Source: CAVSUR01 sp052143655 (GTDB taxonomy: Bacteria; Actinomycetota; Actinomycetes; Streptosporangiales; Streptosporangiaceae). Taken from it: DNA of 58,327 nucleotides. Both the position numbers and the translations under genes were made by a program. Within the stretch, counting starts at the first letter, position 1. Each line of letters starts with the position of its first letter. The notes under the pieces are model-generated. The model was not told the DNA's origin. It worked only from the letters and a program-made list of their open reading frames with translations, and did no database searches. Location: positions 1 to 58,327 of the forward strand of contig JBKQSL010000309.1 in assembly GCA_052143655.1 (NCBI GenBank). The letters are read 5' to 3'. Shown piece by piece: positions 31,347-38,984 of this stretch.

Positions 31347-32936
31347 ATGAGCGGCGGCCCGGGGGACGACAGCAGCACTGGTGATGGCGCGAGCCCGGGT
31401 ACAGCCGCGAGTCCGGGCGCCGGCCAGAGCGGGGGCACAGCCCGACTGCTGAGATGGGCCGCCAGGCTGCGCCCGGACCTGGCGCCGCTGCGGCATTCCC
31501 GGGACTTCCGCTGGCTGTACGCCGCTCAGGGTGCGTCGTTCGCCGGCAGCATGATCAGCTACGTGGCCCAGCCGTACCAGGCCTATCGGCTCACGGGTTC
31601 CTCCCTGATCGTCGGCCTGCTCAGCTGCGCTGAGCTCGTGCCGCTGGTGGCCGCGGCGCTGGCCGGCGGCGTGCTGGCGGACGTGGTGGACCGGCGGCTG
31701 CTGCTGCGCGCCACCCAGGCGGGCGGCTGCCTGGTCGCGGCGGCCCTGGCGATGAACGCCATGGCCTGGCACGAGCTCTGGCTGCTGTTCGCGCTCAGCG
31801 TTCTGTCCGCCGGGCTGTACGGGCTGCAGCGGCCCTCGCAGGACGCGCTGGTGCCGGCCCTGGTCGCCCGGGCCGACCTGCCAGCCGCGGCGGTGCTGAC
31901 CGGGCTGCTGGGCAATGCCGGGCAGGTGCTCGGCCCGCTGCTCGGCGGCACGCTGATCGCGGCGGCCGGGCTGGCCGCCGCGTACTGGGCGGACGCGGCC
32001 TGCTGCGTCCTGGCCGGGCTCGCCTTCGGGCTGCTGTCCGCGGTTCCGTGCCCGGCTGCGGGGGACGGGCTGGATCCGGACGGTCCGGGCGGGCGGGCTG
32101 GGGTGGGCGGGCAGGGCAGGGTGGGCGGGCAGGGCAGGGTGGGCGGGCTAAAGGAGAGCCTGCGCTACGCGCGCAGTCGGCCCGAGCTGATCGGGACCTA
32201 CCTCGTCGACATGGGGGCGATGTTCTTCGGCGCGCCGTTCGCGCTGTTCCCCGCCTACGCGGCCGGGGTCGGCGGCCCGGCCGTGCTCGGGCTGCTGTAC
32301 GCGGCACCGGGGGCAGGCGCGATCGCTGTCAGCCTGACCGGCGGCTGGGCCCGGCACGTGCGCAGGCACGGCCGGGCCATCGTGCTGGCGGTCTGCGGCT
32401 GGGGCGCGGCGATCGCCGCGTTCGGGCTGGCCCCCAGCCTGGGCTGGGCGGTGGCCGCGCTGGCCGCGGCGGGCGCGGCGGACATGGTCAGCGGGCTGTT
32501 CCGGATGACGTTGTGGAACCAGACGATCCCCGCGCGGCTGCGCGGCCGGCTGGCCGGGCTGGAGATGATCAGCTACACCACCGGCGAGCCGCTGGGCAAC
32601 CTGGAAGGCGGGCTGGCCGCCGCGGTGACCGGCTCGGTGCGGGTGGCGATCGTCTCCGGCGGCGTGCTGTGCCTGGCCGGGGCGGCCGCGGTGACCGCGG
32701 CCCTGCCGGCCCTGTGGCGCTACGACGCCGAACGGCACTCGGCGGCTGGTGCGGGGGAACCCGCGGCGCAGATCAGCCAGCCGGCGCTGGCGGCCGCCGG
32801 CGAGCCGGCCGCCGATCCCCGCCTGGCCGGCCCGGAACCGGCGGGCCCGGCCCGGAACCGGCGGGCCCGGCTCAGGACCTGGCCTGATGACGGCCGTGCC
32901 GCTGCAGCCAGCGCCCGGAGGACCAGGCTGGACTAG
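31347..32936 (+). CDS. MFS transporter, EntS/MFS_3-like
   Basis: 529 aa from the ATG at 31347; the frame is open upstream, but that is a shadow of lgt. After about 45 low-complexity residues there are two six-helix halves, joined by a loop with GGQGRV repeats (about residue 250). Motifs LRHSRDFRWLYAAQGASFAGS and the cytoplasmic ADVVDRRLLL (motif A) fit the MFS_3/enterobactin-exporter group, so export of a small molecule is likely. The hydrophilic tail after helix 12 is low-complexity. Confidence 0.87.
   Translation: MSGGPGDDSSTGDGASPGTAASPGAGQSGGTARLLRWAARLRPDLAPLRHSRDFRWLYAAQGASFAGSMISYVAQPYQAYRLTGSSLIVGLLSCAELVPLVAAALAGGVLADVVDRRLLLRATQAGGCLVAAALAMNAMAWHELWLLFALSVLSAGLYGLQRPSQDALVPALVARADLPAAAVLTGLLGNAGQVLGPLLGGTLIAAAGLAAAYWADAACCVLAGLAFGLLSAVPCPAAGDGLDPDGPGGRAGVGGQGRVGGQGRVGGLKESLRYARSRPELIGTYLVDMGAMFFGAPFALFPAYAAGVGGPAVLGLLYAAPGAGAIAVSLTGGWARHVRRHGRAIVLAVCGWGAAIAAFGLAPSLGWAVAALAAAGAADMVSGLFRMTLWNQTIPARLRGRLAGLEMISYTTGEPLGNLEGGLAAAVTGSVRVAIVSGGVLCLAGAAAVTAALPALWRYDAERHSAAGAGEPAAQISQPALAAAGEPAADPRLAGPEPAGPARNRRARLRTWPDDGRAAAASARRTRLD
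32103..32138 (+). repeat. 18-bp tandem repeat x2 in MFS loop
   Basis: Two perfect units of GTGGGCGGGCAGGGCAGG, with a partial third, encoding VGGQGR in the inter-domain loop. Confidence 0.9.
32831..32870 (+). repeat. 20-bp tandem repeat x2 in MFS gene tail
   Basis: Two perfect copies of CCCGGAACCGGCGGGCCCGG. The unit is not a multiple of three, so the two copies are read in different frames; this marks the tail as a recent, unconstrained expansion. Confidence 0.9.
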
Positions 32937-32967
32937 GCCCACCCGCGGCGCCGCCTGCGGGCGGGGC
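32937..32967. terminator. Hairpin between MFS and kamA genes
   Basis: GC-rich inverted repeat GCCC(A)CCCGC / GCGGGCGGGGC with a bulge, between convergent genes. Confidence 0.45.
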
Positions 32968-32986
32968 AAGGTGCAGCCCGGTGAGA

Positions 32987-34375
32987 CTAGCTGGCTGCGC
33001 CGACCGGCTGCGAGCCCGGCTGCCGGGCGGCCTGCTCGCGCCACCAGTCCTGGCCGGCCTGCGGCAGCATGTAGATCGGGTCGTAGTACTCGTACTGGCG
33101 CTCCAGCGCGAACGCGTCGTCAGCCTCCACGGCGGTCCGGTAGTTCTTGGTCCAGTACGAGATGCCCAGCTCCCGGTCGTACCGGGCGACCTGGTGCACC
33201 CAGCGCTTGCCGACGTAGGGTACGTCGCAGATCACCCGCGGCGTGGCGAACCCGGGCAGGTAGCCCATGATGTCGTGCTGCAGCTCCTGGGCTTCCGCCA
33301 GCGACAGCCGCCAGTGCTCGCTGTTGGGGATCATGTCGCACATGTAGAAGTAGTAGGGCATGATCTTGGCCTCGTCGAGCAGGGCGAAGCACAGGTCGAG
33401 CATGGCCGTGGCGCTGTCGTTGACCCCGCGCAGCAGCACGCCCTGGTTGCGCACGTCCCGGATGCCGGTCTCCAGCATGGCCTTGGCCGCCTTGGCGACC
33501 AGCGGGGTCACCGACTGGGCCGAGTTCACGTGGGTGTGGATGGCGATGTTCACGTCCCGCTGCCGGGCGGTCGTCGCCAGCCGCTCCATCCCGGCCCGCA
33601 CCTCGTCGCTGAGCCAGTACTGCGGCAGGCCCATCAGCGCCTTGGTGGCCAGCCGGATGTCGCGGACGGTGGGCACCTCCATTAGGCCGGCCACGAACGC
33701 CTCAAGCCGCGGCCACGGCAGGTTGGCGACGTCGCCGCCGGAGACCACCACGTCACGGACGCCGGGGTTGGCCTTCAGGTAGTCCAGCATCGCGCCCAGC
33801 CGGTCGTCGCGGGCCTGGCCGAACTTGTGCTTGTCCACCACCGGGGTCGGGTTGCCGACCAGGTCCATCCGGGTGCAGTGCCCGCAGTACTGCGGGCAGG
33901 TGGGCAGCACCTCCGCCAGCACCTTGGTGGGGTAGCGGTGCGTCAGCCCCTCCACGGCCCACATCTCGGCCTCGTGCAGCGAGTCCCGGGAGGCCTTCGG
34001 GTGCGACGGCCAGTCGGCGCGCCGGTCGCTGAAGACCGGGATCATGTAGCGGCGCACCGGGTCGGCGTAGAACGCGTCGGTGAAGCCGCGGTCGCCGGCC
34101 GCGACCTGCGGGGCCATCGTGCTGAGCATCTGCGGCGGCACCAGCATCGACATCGTGGCCCGCTGGGCCTGGTCGCGCTCCAGATCGGCGTAGAAGATCT
34201 CGGCCAGCCCCGGGCCGACGAGCTGGCGCAGCTGGCGGATGTTCTTGACGCAGTGCGCCCGCTGCCACTGCGGCGACGCCCACTGCTCTGGCGTGACGTC
34301 CGCCCAGCCGGGCAGGCGCCGCCAGTCCGGCTCGGCGAGTTCCCGGCGCCGGTACGCGTACGGCTGGTCGATCAT
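32987..34375 (-). CDS. kamA: Lysine 2,3-aminomutase family (KamA), radical SAM
   Basis: 462 aa. Interconverts L-lysine and L-beta-lysine using S-adenosylmethionine, a [4Fe-4S] cluster and PLP. Cluster Cys C160/C164/C167 in CPQYCGHC; R169 and Asp residues D347 (MCDMIP) and D384 (ICDVP) fit the substrate/PLP contacts known in the clostridial enzyme. The PLP Lys is probably K390, but its loop reads PYVGK rather than the clostridial PGGGGK. Divergent from kdd-kamDE-kal, which catalyse the next steps, so the lysine assignment is supported by context. Related enzymes act on glutamate or arginine. Confidence 0.85.
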   Translation of the reverse strand: MIDQPYAYRRRELAEPDWRRLPGWADVTPEQWASPQWQRAHCVKNIRQLRQLVGPGLAEIFYADLERDQAQRATMSMLVPPQMLSTMAPQVAAGDRGFTDAFYADPVRRYMIPVFSDRRADWPSHPKASRDSLHEAEMWAVEGLTHRYPTKVLAEVLPTCPQYCGHCTRMDLVGNPTPVVDKHKFGQARDDRLGAMLDYLKANPGVRDVVVSGGDVANLPWPRLEAFVAGLMEVPTVRDIRLATKALMGLPQYWLSDEVRAGMERLATTARQRDVNIAIHTHVNSAQSVTPLVAKAAKAMLETGIRDVRNQGVLLRGVNDSATAMLDLCFALLDEAKIMPYYFYMCDMIPNSEHWRLSLAEAQELQHDIMGYLPGFATPRVICDVPYVGKRWVHQVARYDRELGISYWTKNYRTAVEADDAFALERQYEYYDPIYMLPQAGQDWWREQAARQPGSQPVGAAS

Positions 34376-34469
34376 GACGACACCTGCCCCTCATCGGCTG
34401 GCAACTGCTGCGGGCTATCTCCTTGTGCGGCCGAGCTGCTGCACGGCTGACTCCGGTCTAGCGTAAACA

Positions 34470-34490
34470 GGATGATACGCTGTAGCATCC
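34470..34490. promoter_or_regulatory. 21-bp palindrome in kamA-kdd divergent promoter
   Basis: GGATGATAC-GCT-GTAGCATCC, nine-base arms with a single mismatch. Placed in the only AT-richer part of the divergent region. Candidate operator for a regulator of the lysine genes. Confidence 0.5.
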
Positions 34491-34508
34491 GTAGAATACG
34501 CAAGAACT

Positions 34509-34534
34509 TCCCGTCTGTATAGTCACAGACGGGA
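34509..34534. promoter_or_regulatory. 10-bp perfect inverted repeat enclosing a -10-like TATAGT
   Basis: TCCCGTCTGT / ACAGACGGGA with a 6-nt centre. The hexamer TATAGT (34518-34523) lies across the centre and fits a -10 box toward kdd, so a protein bound here would block the kdd operon promoter. It could also form an RNA hairpin if transcribed from further upstream. Confidence 0.55.
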
Positions 34535-34608
34535 GATATCACCGAATCGAGCGGTCAGCCTATGAGGCGGAGGCGCCGCAGCAAACCTCGTGAGCAAGGA
34601 ATGAACGC

Positions 34609-35847
34609 GTGAGCAGAGCCAGCACAGCCCAGCACGCCGATCATCGCCAGCACCCTCGCCCCGGCGGCTCGCCGCTGGGCCTGCACCGGGTGCTTGAGCC
34701 AGCCGGCGTGCTGCCGCAGGCCGCCGCCCGGCTGGACGCCAGCCCGCAGATCTGGCCGGACGAGGCGCGGGTCGCGGTGCAGCGGCTCAACCTGGACGCC
34801 GCGTCGTTCCGCCAGCTGCGCGAGTCCGCCGGCGGCAGCCCGGCGGTGATGCGGGCCGCGGTGCTGGACATCGTGGCCCGCCGCGGCAAGATGCAGAACC
34901 CGGTCACCGGCTCAGGCGGCATGCTGACCGGCATCGTCGACGAGGTGGGCCCGGACTCGCCGCTGGGCCTGCGGCCCGGCGAGCGGATCGCCACGCTGGT
35001 CTCGCTCAGCCTGACCCCGCTGGTCATCACCGACGGGCTGGCCGGCTGGGACGGTGCCAGCGAGCAGGTGCCGTGCGCCGGGCACGCGATCTTGTTCGGC
35101 CGGTCGATCGCTGCGGTGCTGCCCGGCGACCTGCCCGCACCGCTGTCACTGGCCGTGCTGGACGTCTGCGGTGCTCCGGCGCTCACCTACCGGGTCGTCA
35201 GCGATACCGCCGCCCGGCTGGCCGCAGCCGCCGCGGCCGGCGCGGCCGGGGCAGGCCTATCGGCCGGCCCCGGGCTGGTCGTCGCCGTGCTCGGCGCGGC
35301 GGGCAAGAGCGGCTCGCTCGCCGCGGCCGCCGCCCGCCGGGCGGGCGCCGGCCGGGTCATCGGCGTGGTCCCGCACGAGGCCGAGGCGGCGCTGCTGCGA
35401 GCGGCCCGCGGAGCCGGCGGCCGGGCGGCCCTGGCCGACGAGGTGGTCATCGCCGACGCCCGCGACCCAGTCACGGTCGCCGCCGCCGTGCAGCGGGCCG
35501 GCGGCCCGGCCGACGTGACAGTCGTCTGCGTCGACGTGCCCGGCTGCGAGGGCGGGGCGATCCTGGCCACCGCCCAGGGCGGCACGGTGATCTTCTTCTC
35601 GATGGCCACGTCGTTCACCGCCGCGGCGCTCGGCGCCGAGGGCGCGGCGGCCGACGTCACGATGCTGGTCGGCAACGGGTATGTACCGGGGCATGCGCAG
35701 CTCGCCCTGGACCTGATCCGGGACGAGCCGGGCGTGCGGGGCCTCTTCGAGCGCCGCGTCGAGGAGGAACCGGGCCGCGCCGCCGCGACCGATCAGGACC
35801 CGCAGGCCGTCAGGCCGTCAGCCGGCCGAGGGGAGCAGGAACGATGA
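34609..35847 (+). CDS. kdd: L-erythro-3,5-diaminohexanoate dehydrogenase
   Basis: 412 aa. Oxidises 3,5-diaminohexanoate to 5-amino-3-oxohexanoate with NAD(P) release of ammonia, third step of lysine fermentation. Recognised by the N-terminal RVAVQRLNLDAASFRQL and GKMQNPVTGSGGMLTG blocks and by a later Rossmann motif VVAVLGAAGKSGS. The GTG start has AAGGAA upstream; an ATG at 34601 would read only three codons. The stop overlaps the kamD ATG. First gene of the four-gene operon. The C-terminal 40 residues are poorly conserved in type. Confidence 0.88.
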   Translation: MSRASTAQHADHRQHPRPGGSPLGLHRVLEPAGVLPQAAARLDASPQIWPDEARVAVQRLNLDAASFRQLRESAGGSPAVMRAAVLDIVARRGKMQNPVTGSGGMLTGIVDEVGPDSPLGLRPGERIATLVSLSLTPLVITDGLAGWDGASEQVPCAGHAILFGRSIAAVLPGDLPAPLSLAVLDVCGAPALTYRVVSDTAARLAAAAAAGAAGAGLSAGPGLVVAVLGAAGKSGSLAAAAARRAGAGRVIGVVPHEAEAALLRAARGAGGRAALADEVVIADARDPVTVAAAVQRAGGPADVTVVCVDVPGCEGGAILATAQGGTVIFFSMATSFTAAALGAEGAAADVTMLVGNGYVPGHAQLALDLIRDEPGVRGLFERRVEEEPGRAAATDQDPQAVRPSAGRGEQER

Positions 35848-37496
35848 CAGCAGCGGTCACGGCCGTCCGCAGGCTCGGCCTCGACCCGGCGACCGTGCGC
35901 GAGGCCAGGGAACTGGCCCGCCGGGCCGGGCAGCCGATCGTGGACATGGCCAGGACGCACACCACCGTGTCGGTCGAGCGCGCGGTGCTGCGGCTGGCCG
36001 GCCTGCACGGCGCCGACGCCGACGGGATGCCGTGGGTGAACCGGCTGGCCGACGCGGTCCGCACCGACGCCGGCCTGGAGCACGGGGTGGCGCTGCCCGC
36101 CTGGGACGCGCTGCTGGCCGGCGGGTACCCCAGCCTGGCCGCGCTGGCGCAGGACGCCGCGGACGGGCGCGTGCAGTTCCGCATCCCGTCCGGTGCGGCC
36201 GCGGCCGCCGCCCGGGCAGCCGCCTGCGCCGCGCTGGCCGACGGGATCGGGGTGATCGACGCGCAGCGGGCCCGCCGGGACCAGATGATCGCTCAGACCG
36301 GCGAGCCGGACATGCCGTGGATCTACCTGATCGTCGCGACCGGCGACATCCACGAGGACATCCCGCAGGCGCAGGCGGCCGCCCGGGAGGGCGCCGACGT
36401 CATCGCCGTGATCCGCTCCACGGGCCAGTCGCTGCTGGACTACGTGCCTGAAGGCGCCACCCGGGAAGGCTTCGCCGGCACCTACGCGACGCAGGAGAAC
36501 TTCCGGCTGATGCGCGCCGCGCTCGACGACGTCTCCCGCGAGCTCGGCCGCTACGTGCGGCTGACCAACTACGCCTCCGGGCTGTGCATGCCCGAGATCG
36601 CGGCGCTGGCCGGCCGGGAGCGGCTGGACATGATGCTCAACGACTGCATGTACGGCATCATCTTCCGCGACATCAACCCCCGGCGCACCTTCATCGACCA
36701 GCGGTTCTCCCGGCAGGTCCACGCCCGCGCCGGCATCGTCATCAACACCGGCGAGGACAACTACCTGACCACCGCCGACGCCGTCGACGCGGCGCACACG
36801 GTCGTCGTCAGCCAGCTGCTCAACGAGTTCTTCGCCAAGGAGGCCGGCCTGGCCGACGGCCAGCTCGGCCTCGGCCACGCCTTCGAGATCAACCCGGCGG
36901 TGCCGGACTCGTTCCTGCTGGAGCTGGCGCACGCCCAGCTGGTCCGCGAGCTGTTCCCGGACGCGCCGCTGAAGTACATGCCGCCGACCAAGCACATGAC
37001 CGGGAACGTGTTCGCCGGCTACCTGCTGGACGCGTTCTTCAACTTGTGCGGGGTCATGACCGGCCAGTCGATCCTGCTGGTCGGCATGATGACCGAGGGC
37101 ATCCACACCCCGTTCCTGTCCGACCGTGACCTTGCGCTGGAGAACGTGCGCTACGTCAAGACCGCGGCGGGCCACCTAAGCGACAGCTTCGCCCCGGTGC
37201 CCGGCGGCTTCATCGACCAGCGGGCCCGCCAGGTCCTGGGCGAGTCGGTGGACCTGCTGCGGCGCATCTGCGCCGACGGCCTGCTGAACGCGATCGCCGA
37301 CGGCACCTTCGGCATCACCCGGCGCCCGGCCGACGGGGGCCGCGGCCTGGACGGGGTCATCGAGAAGGCCGACGGCTACCTCAACCCCGCGACGGAGATC
37401 CTCGAGGCCGGCCCGCCGGTCCCCGCGCCCGGCCCGGCGGTCCTGGCGCCCGGCCCGGAAGCCGCCCCCCGCGTCACGATCGGAGCCCAGCAGTGA
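35844..37496 (+). CDS. kamD: D-lysine/beta-lysine 5,6-aminomutase alpha subunit
   Basis: 550 aa from the ATG at 35844 (ATGA overlap with kdd); the frame remains open upstream only as a kdd shadow. The large subunit forms the TIM barrel of the adenosylcobalamin- and PLP-dependent mutase that moves the terminal amino group of beta-lysine (or D-lysine) from C6 to C5. Long conserved blocks are visible, for example RRDQMIAQTGEPDMPWIYLI, STGQSLLDYVPEGATREGF, MYGIIFRDINPRRTFIDQRF and KYMPPTKHMTGN. The tail after residue 515 is Pro-rich. The stop overlaps kamE. Confidence 0.93.
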   Translation: MTAAVTAVRRLGLDPATVREARELARRAGQPIVDMARTHTTVSVERAVLRLAGLHGADADGMPWVNRLADAVRTDAGLEHGVALPAWDALLAGGYPSLAALAQDAADGRVQFRIPSGAAAAAARAAACAALADGIGVIDAQRARRDQMIAQTGEPDMPWIYLIVATGDIHEDIPQAQAAAREGADVIAVIRSTGQSLLDYVPEGATREGFAGTYATQENFRLMRAALDDVSRELGRYVRLTNYASGLCMPEIAALAGRERLDMMLNDCMYGIIFRDINPRRTFIDQRFSRQVHARAGIVINTGEDNYLTTADAVDAAHTVVVSQLLNEFFAKEAGLADGQLGLGHAFEINPAVPDSFLLELAHAQLVRELFPDAPLKYMPPTKHMTGNVFAGYLLDAFFNLCGVMTGQSILLVGMMTEGIHTPFLSDRDLALENVRYVKTAAGHLSDSFAPVPGGFIDQRARQVLGESVDLLRRICADGLLNAIADGTFGITRRPADGGRGLDGVIEKADGYLNPATEILEAGPPVPAPGPAVLAPGPEAAPRVTIGAQQ

Positions 37497-38353
37497 CCGC
37501 GCAGTCAGCCACGAGCAGCCAGCCGGAGGCCGGGCAGGTTATCCGGCCCTACGGCGACACCACCGGCGACGGTCAGGTGCAGGTGTCGTTCACCCTGCCG
37601 GTGCCGTTCGGCACAGCCGGCGAGCGCGGCCGGGCCGAGGGCGCCGCGCTGCAGCTGGCCGCCAAGATGGGACTCGACCCGGCGATGGTGGTGCACGCCA
37701 AGGGCATCGGGCCGGACTTCACGTTCTGCATCGTCTACGGCCGGGTCTCGCACCTCATCGACCTGTCCCAGATCGCCGTGGCCGAGCGGGAGTTCCCGCT
37801 GCTGTCAGCCGCCGAGGTCAACATGCGGATCCGCACCGGCCTCGGCCGCAAGCTGGTCGTGGTCGGCGCCTGCATCGGCCACGACGCGCACACCGTCGGC
37901 ATCGACGCGATCCTCAACGTGAAGGGGCACGCGGGGGAGAAGGGCCTGGAGTACTACCGGGAGATCAAGGTGGCCAACATGGGCTCGCAGGTAGCCGTGC
38001 CCGACCTGGTCGCCCGCGCGGCCGCCGAGGGCGCCGACGCAGTCCTGGTCAGCCAGGTGGTGACCCAGCGGGACGCGCACCTGTCCGGCGCCCGCGAGCT
38101 GGCCGACGCGTTCGCCAGCGTGCCGTCCCGGCCGCTGCTGGTGGTCGGCGGGCCCCGGTTCGATCCGTCGATGGCCGCCGGGCTCGGCGTGGACAAGATC
38201 TTCTCGCGCGGCACCACGCCGCGCGAGGTCGCCAGCTACCTGGTGCACGCGCTGACCGGCGAAGAGCCGGCGGGCGAGGCCGGCGCCGACGGCGCAGCGG
38301 CGCAGCAGCCTGCTGCCGGCGCATTCGCCGGGCAGCCGGGAGCGAGCGCATGA
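37493..38353 (+). CDS. kamE: D-lysine/beta-lysine 5,6-aminomutase beta subunit (B12/PLP)
   Basis: 286 aa. Carries both cofactors: cobalamin-binding DxHxxG motif (D131, H133, G136) and the PLP Lys K144 in NVKGHAGEKG. These numbers equal those of the clostridial enzyme (axial His133 and Lys144 of the beta subunit), a strong sign of identity. Rossmann B12 fold to about 260, then a low-complexity tail. GTG start in a GTGA overlap with kamD; ATGA overlap with kal. Confidence 0.95.
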   Translation: MTAQSATSSQPEAGQVIRPYGDTTGDGQVQVSFTLPVPFGTAGERGRAEGAALQLAAKMGLDPAMVVHAKGIGPDFTFCIVYGRVSHLIDLSQIAVAEREFPLLSAAEVNMRIRTGLGRKLVVVGACIGHDAHTVGIDAILNVKGHAGEKGLEYYREIKVANMGSQVAVPDLVARAAAEGADAVLVSQVVTQRDAHLSGARELADAFASVPSRPLLVVGGPRFDPSMAAGLGVDKIFSRGTTPREVASYLVHALTGEEPAGEAGADGAAAQQPAAGAFAGQPGASA

Positions 38354-38754
38354 GCACCGCGCCCGCGGCAGACCCGCGCGTCGGCCTGACCGTGACCCAC
38401 CGCCGCTACATCCCCTACAGCCACGCCCACTACGGCGGGAACCTGGTCGACGGCGCGTACGTGCTCGGGCTGTTCGGCGACGTGGCCACCGAGGCGTCGA
38501 TCCGCGCTGACGGCGACGAGGGCCTGTTCGCGTCCTACTCCGACGTCCAGTTCCGCGCGCCGGTGCTGGCCGGTGACATCATCGAGGTCACCGCCACGAT
38601 TACCGGGGTCGGCCGCCGCAGCCGGGCGATGTCGTTCACGGCCGTGGTGGTCTGCCGCGCAGATCCCGCCGCCGGCCCGTCCGCCGCCCGGGTCCTGGAC
38701 GACCCAGTCACGGCAGTCACCGCAGCAGGCACCGTCGTCGCGCCCGCCTCCTAG
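38350..38754 (+). CDS. kal: 3-aminobutyryl-CoA ammonia lyase
   Basis: 134 aa hotdog-fold protein with the Kal-type opening RRYIPYSHAHYGGNLVDGAY and SYSDVQFRAPVLAGDIIEV. Removes ammonia from 3-aminobutyryl-CoA to give crotonyl-CoA. Last gene of the lysine operon, in an ATGA overlap with kamE. Its presence implies that 3-aminobutyryl-CoA is made, so a 3-keto-5-aminohexanoate cleavage enzyme (Kce) must exist outside this window. Confidence 0.9.
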   Translation: MSTAPAADPRVGLTVTHRRYIPYSHAHYGGNLVDGAYVLGLFGDVATEASIRADGDEGLFASYSDVQFRAPVLAGDIIEVTATITGVGRRSRAMSFTAVVVCRADPAAGPSAARVLDDPVTAVTAAGTVVAPAS

Positions 38755-38923
38755 CCGGCAGCGGCGGCCGCGCACGCACCTACGCCGGCGAGGACGACTG
38801 CGGCACCGAGCAACGCCAGCAACGAGACCACGATTGTGCTGTCGGACGGGAAGACCCGCGACGCGGCCCGCACCGGCTGCCCTGCATCCCTTCAGCGGTG
38901 GGTCCAGCGCCAGGAAAATAGTG

Positions 38924-38959
38924 GTGGGCCACCGCCAGCTGCTAGTGGCGATGGCCCAC
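38924..38959. terminator. Bidirectional hairpin between kal and acetyl-CoA synthetase genes
   Basis: 14-bp stem (38924-38937 with 38946-38959) with one mismatch and an 8-nt loop, between convergent genes. The remaining 38755-38923 stretch shows no gene. Confidence 0.75.
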
Positions 38960-38984
38960 CGAGAACCGCGGCCGCGGCCCGCGC

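Noticed and set aside
38755..38923. Remnant of a transposase or a kce gene after kal
   Set aside because: No frame in this stretch shows family-like sequence; only a terminator hairpin was found next to it.
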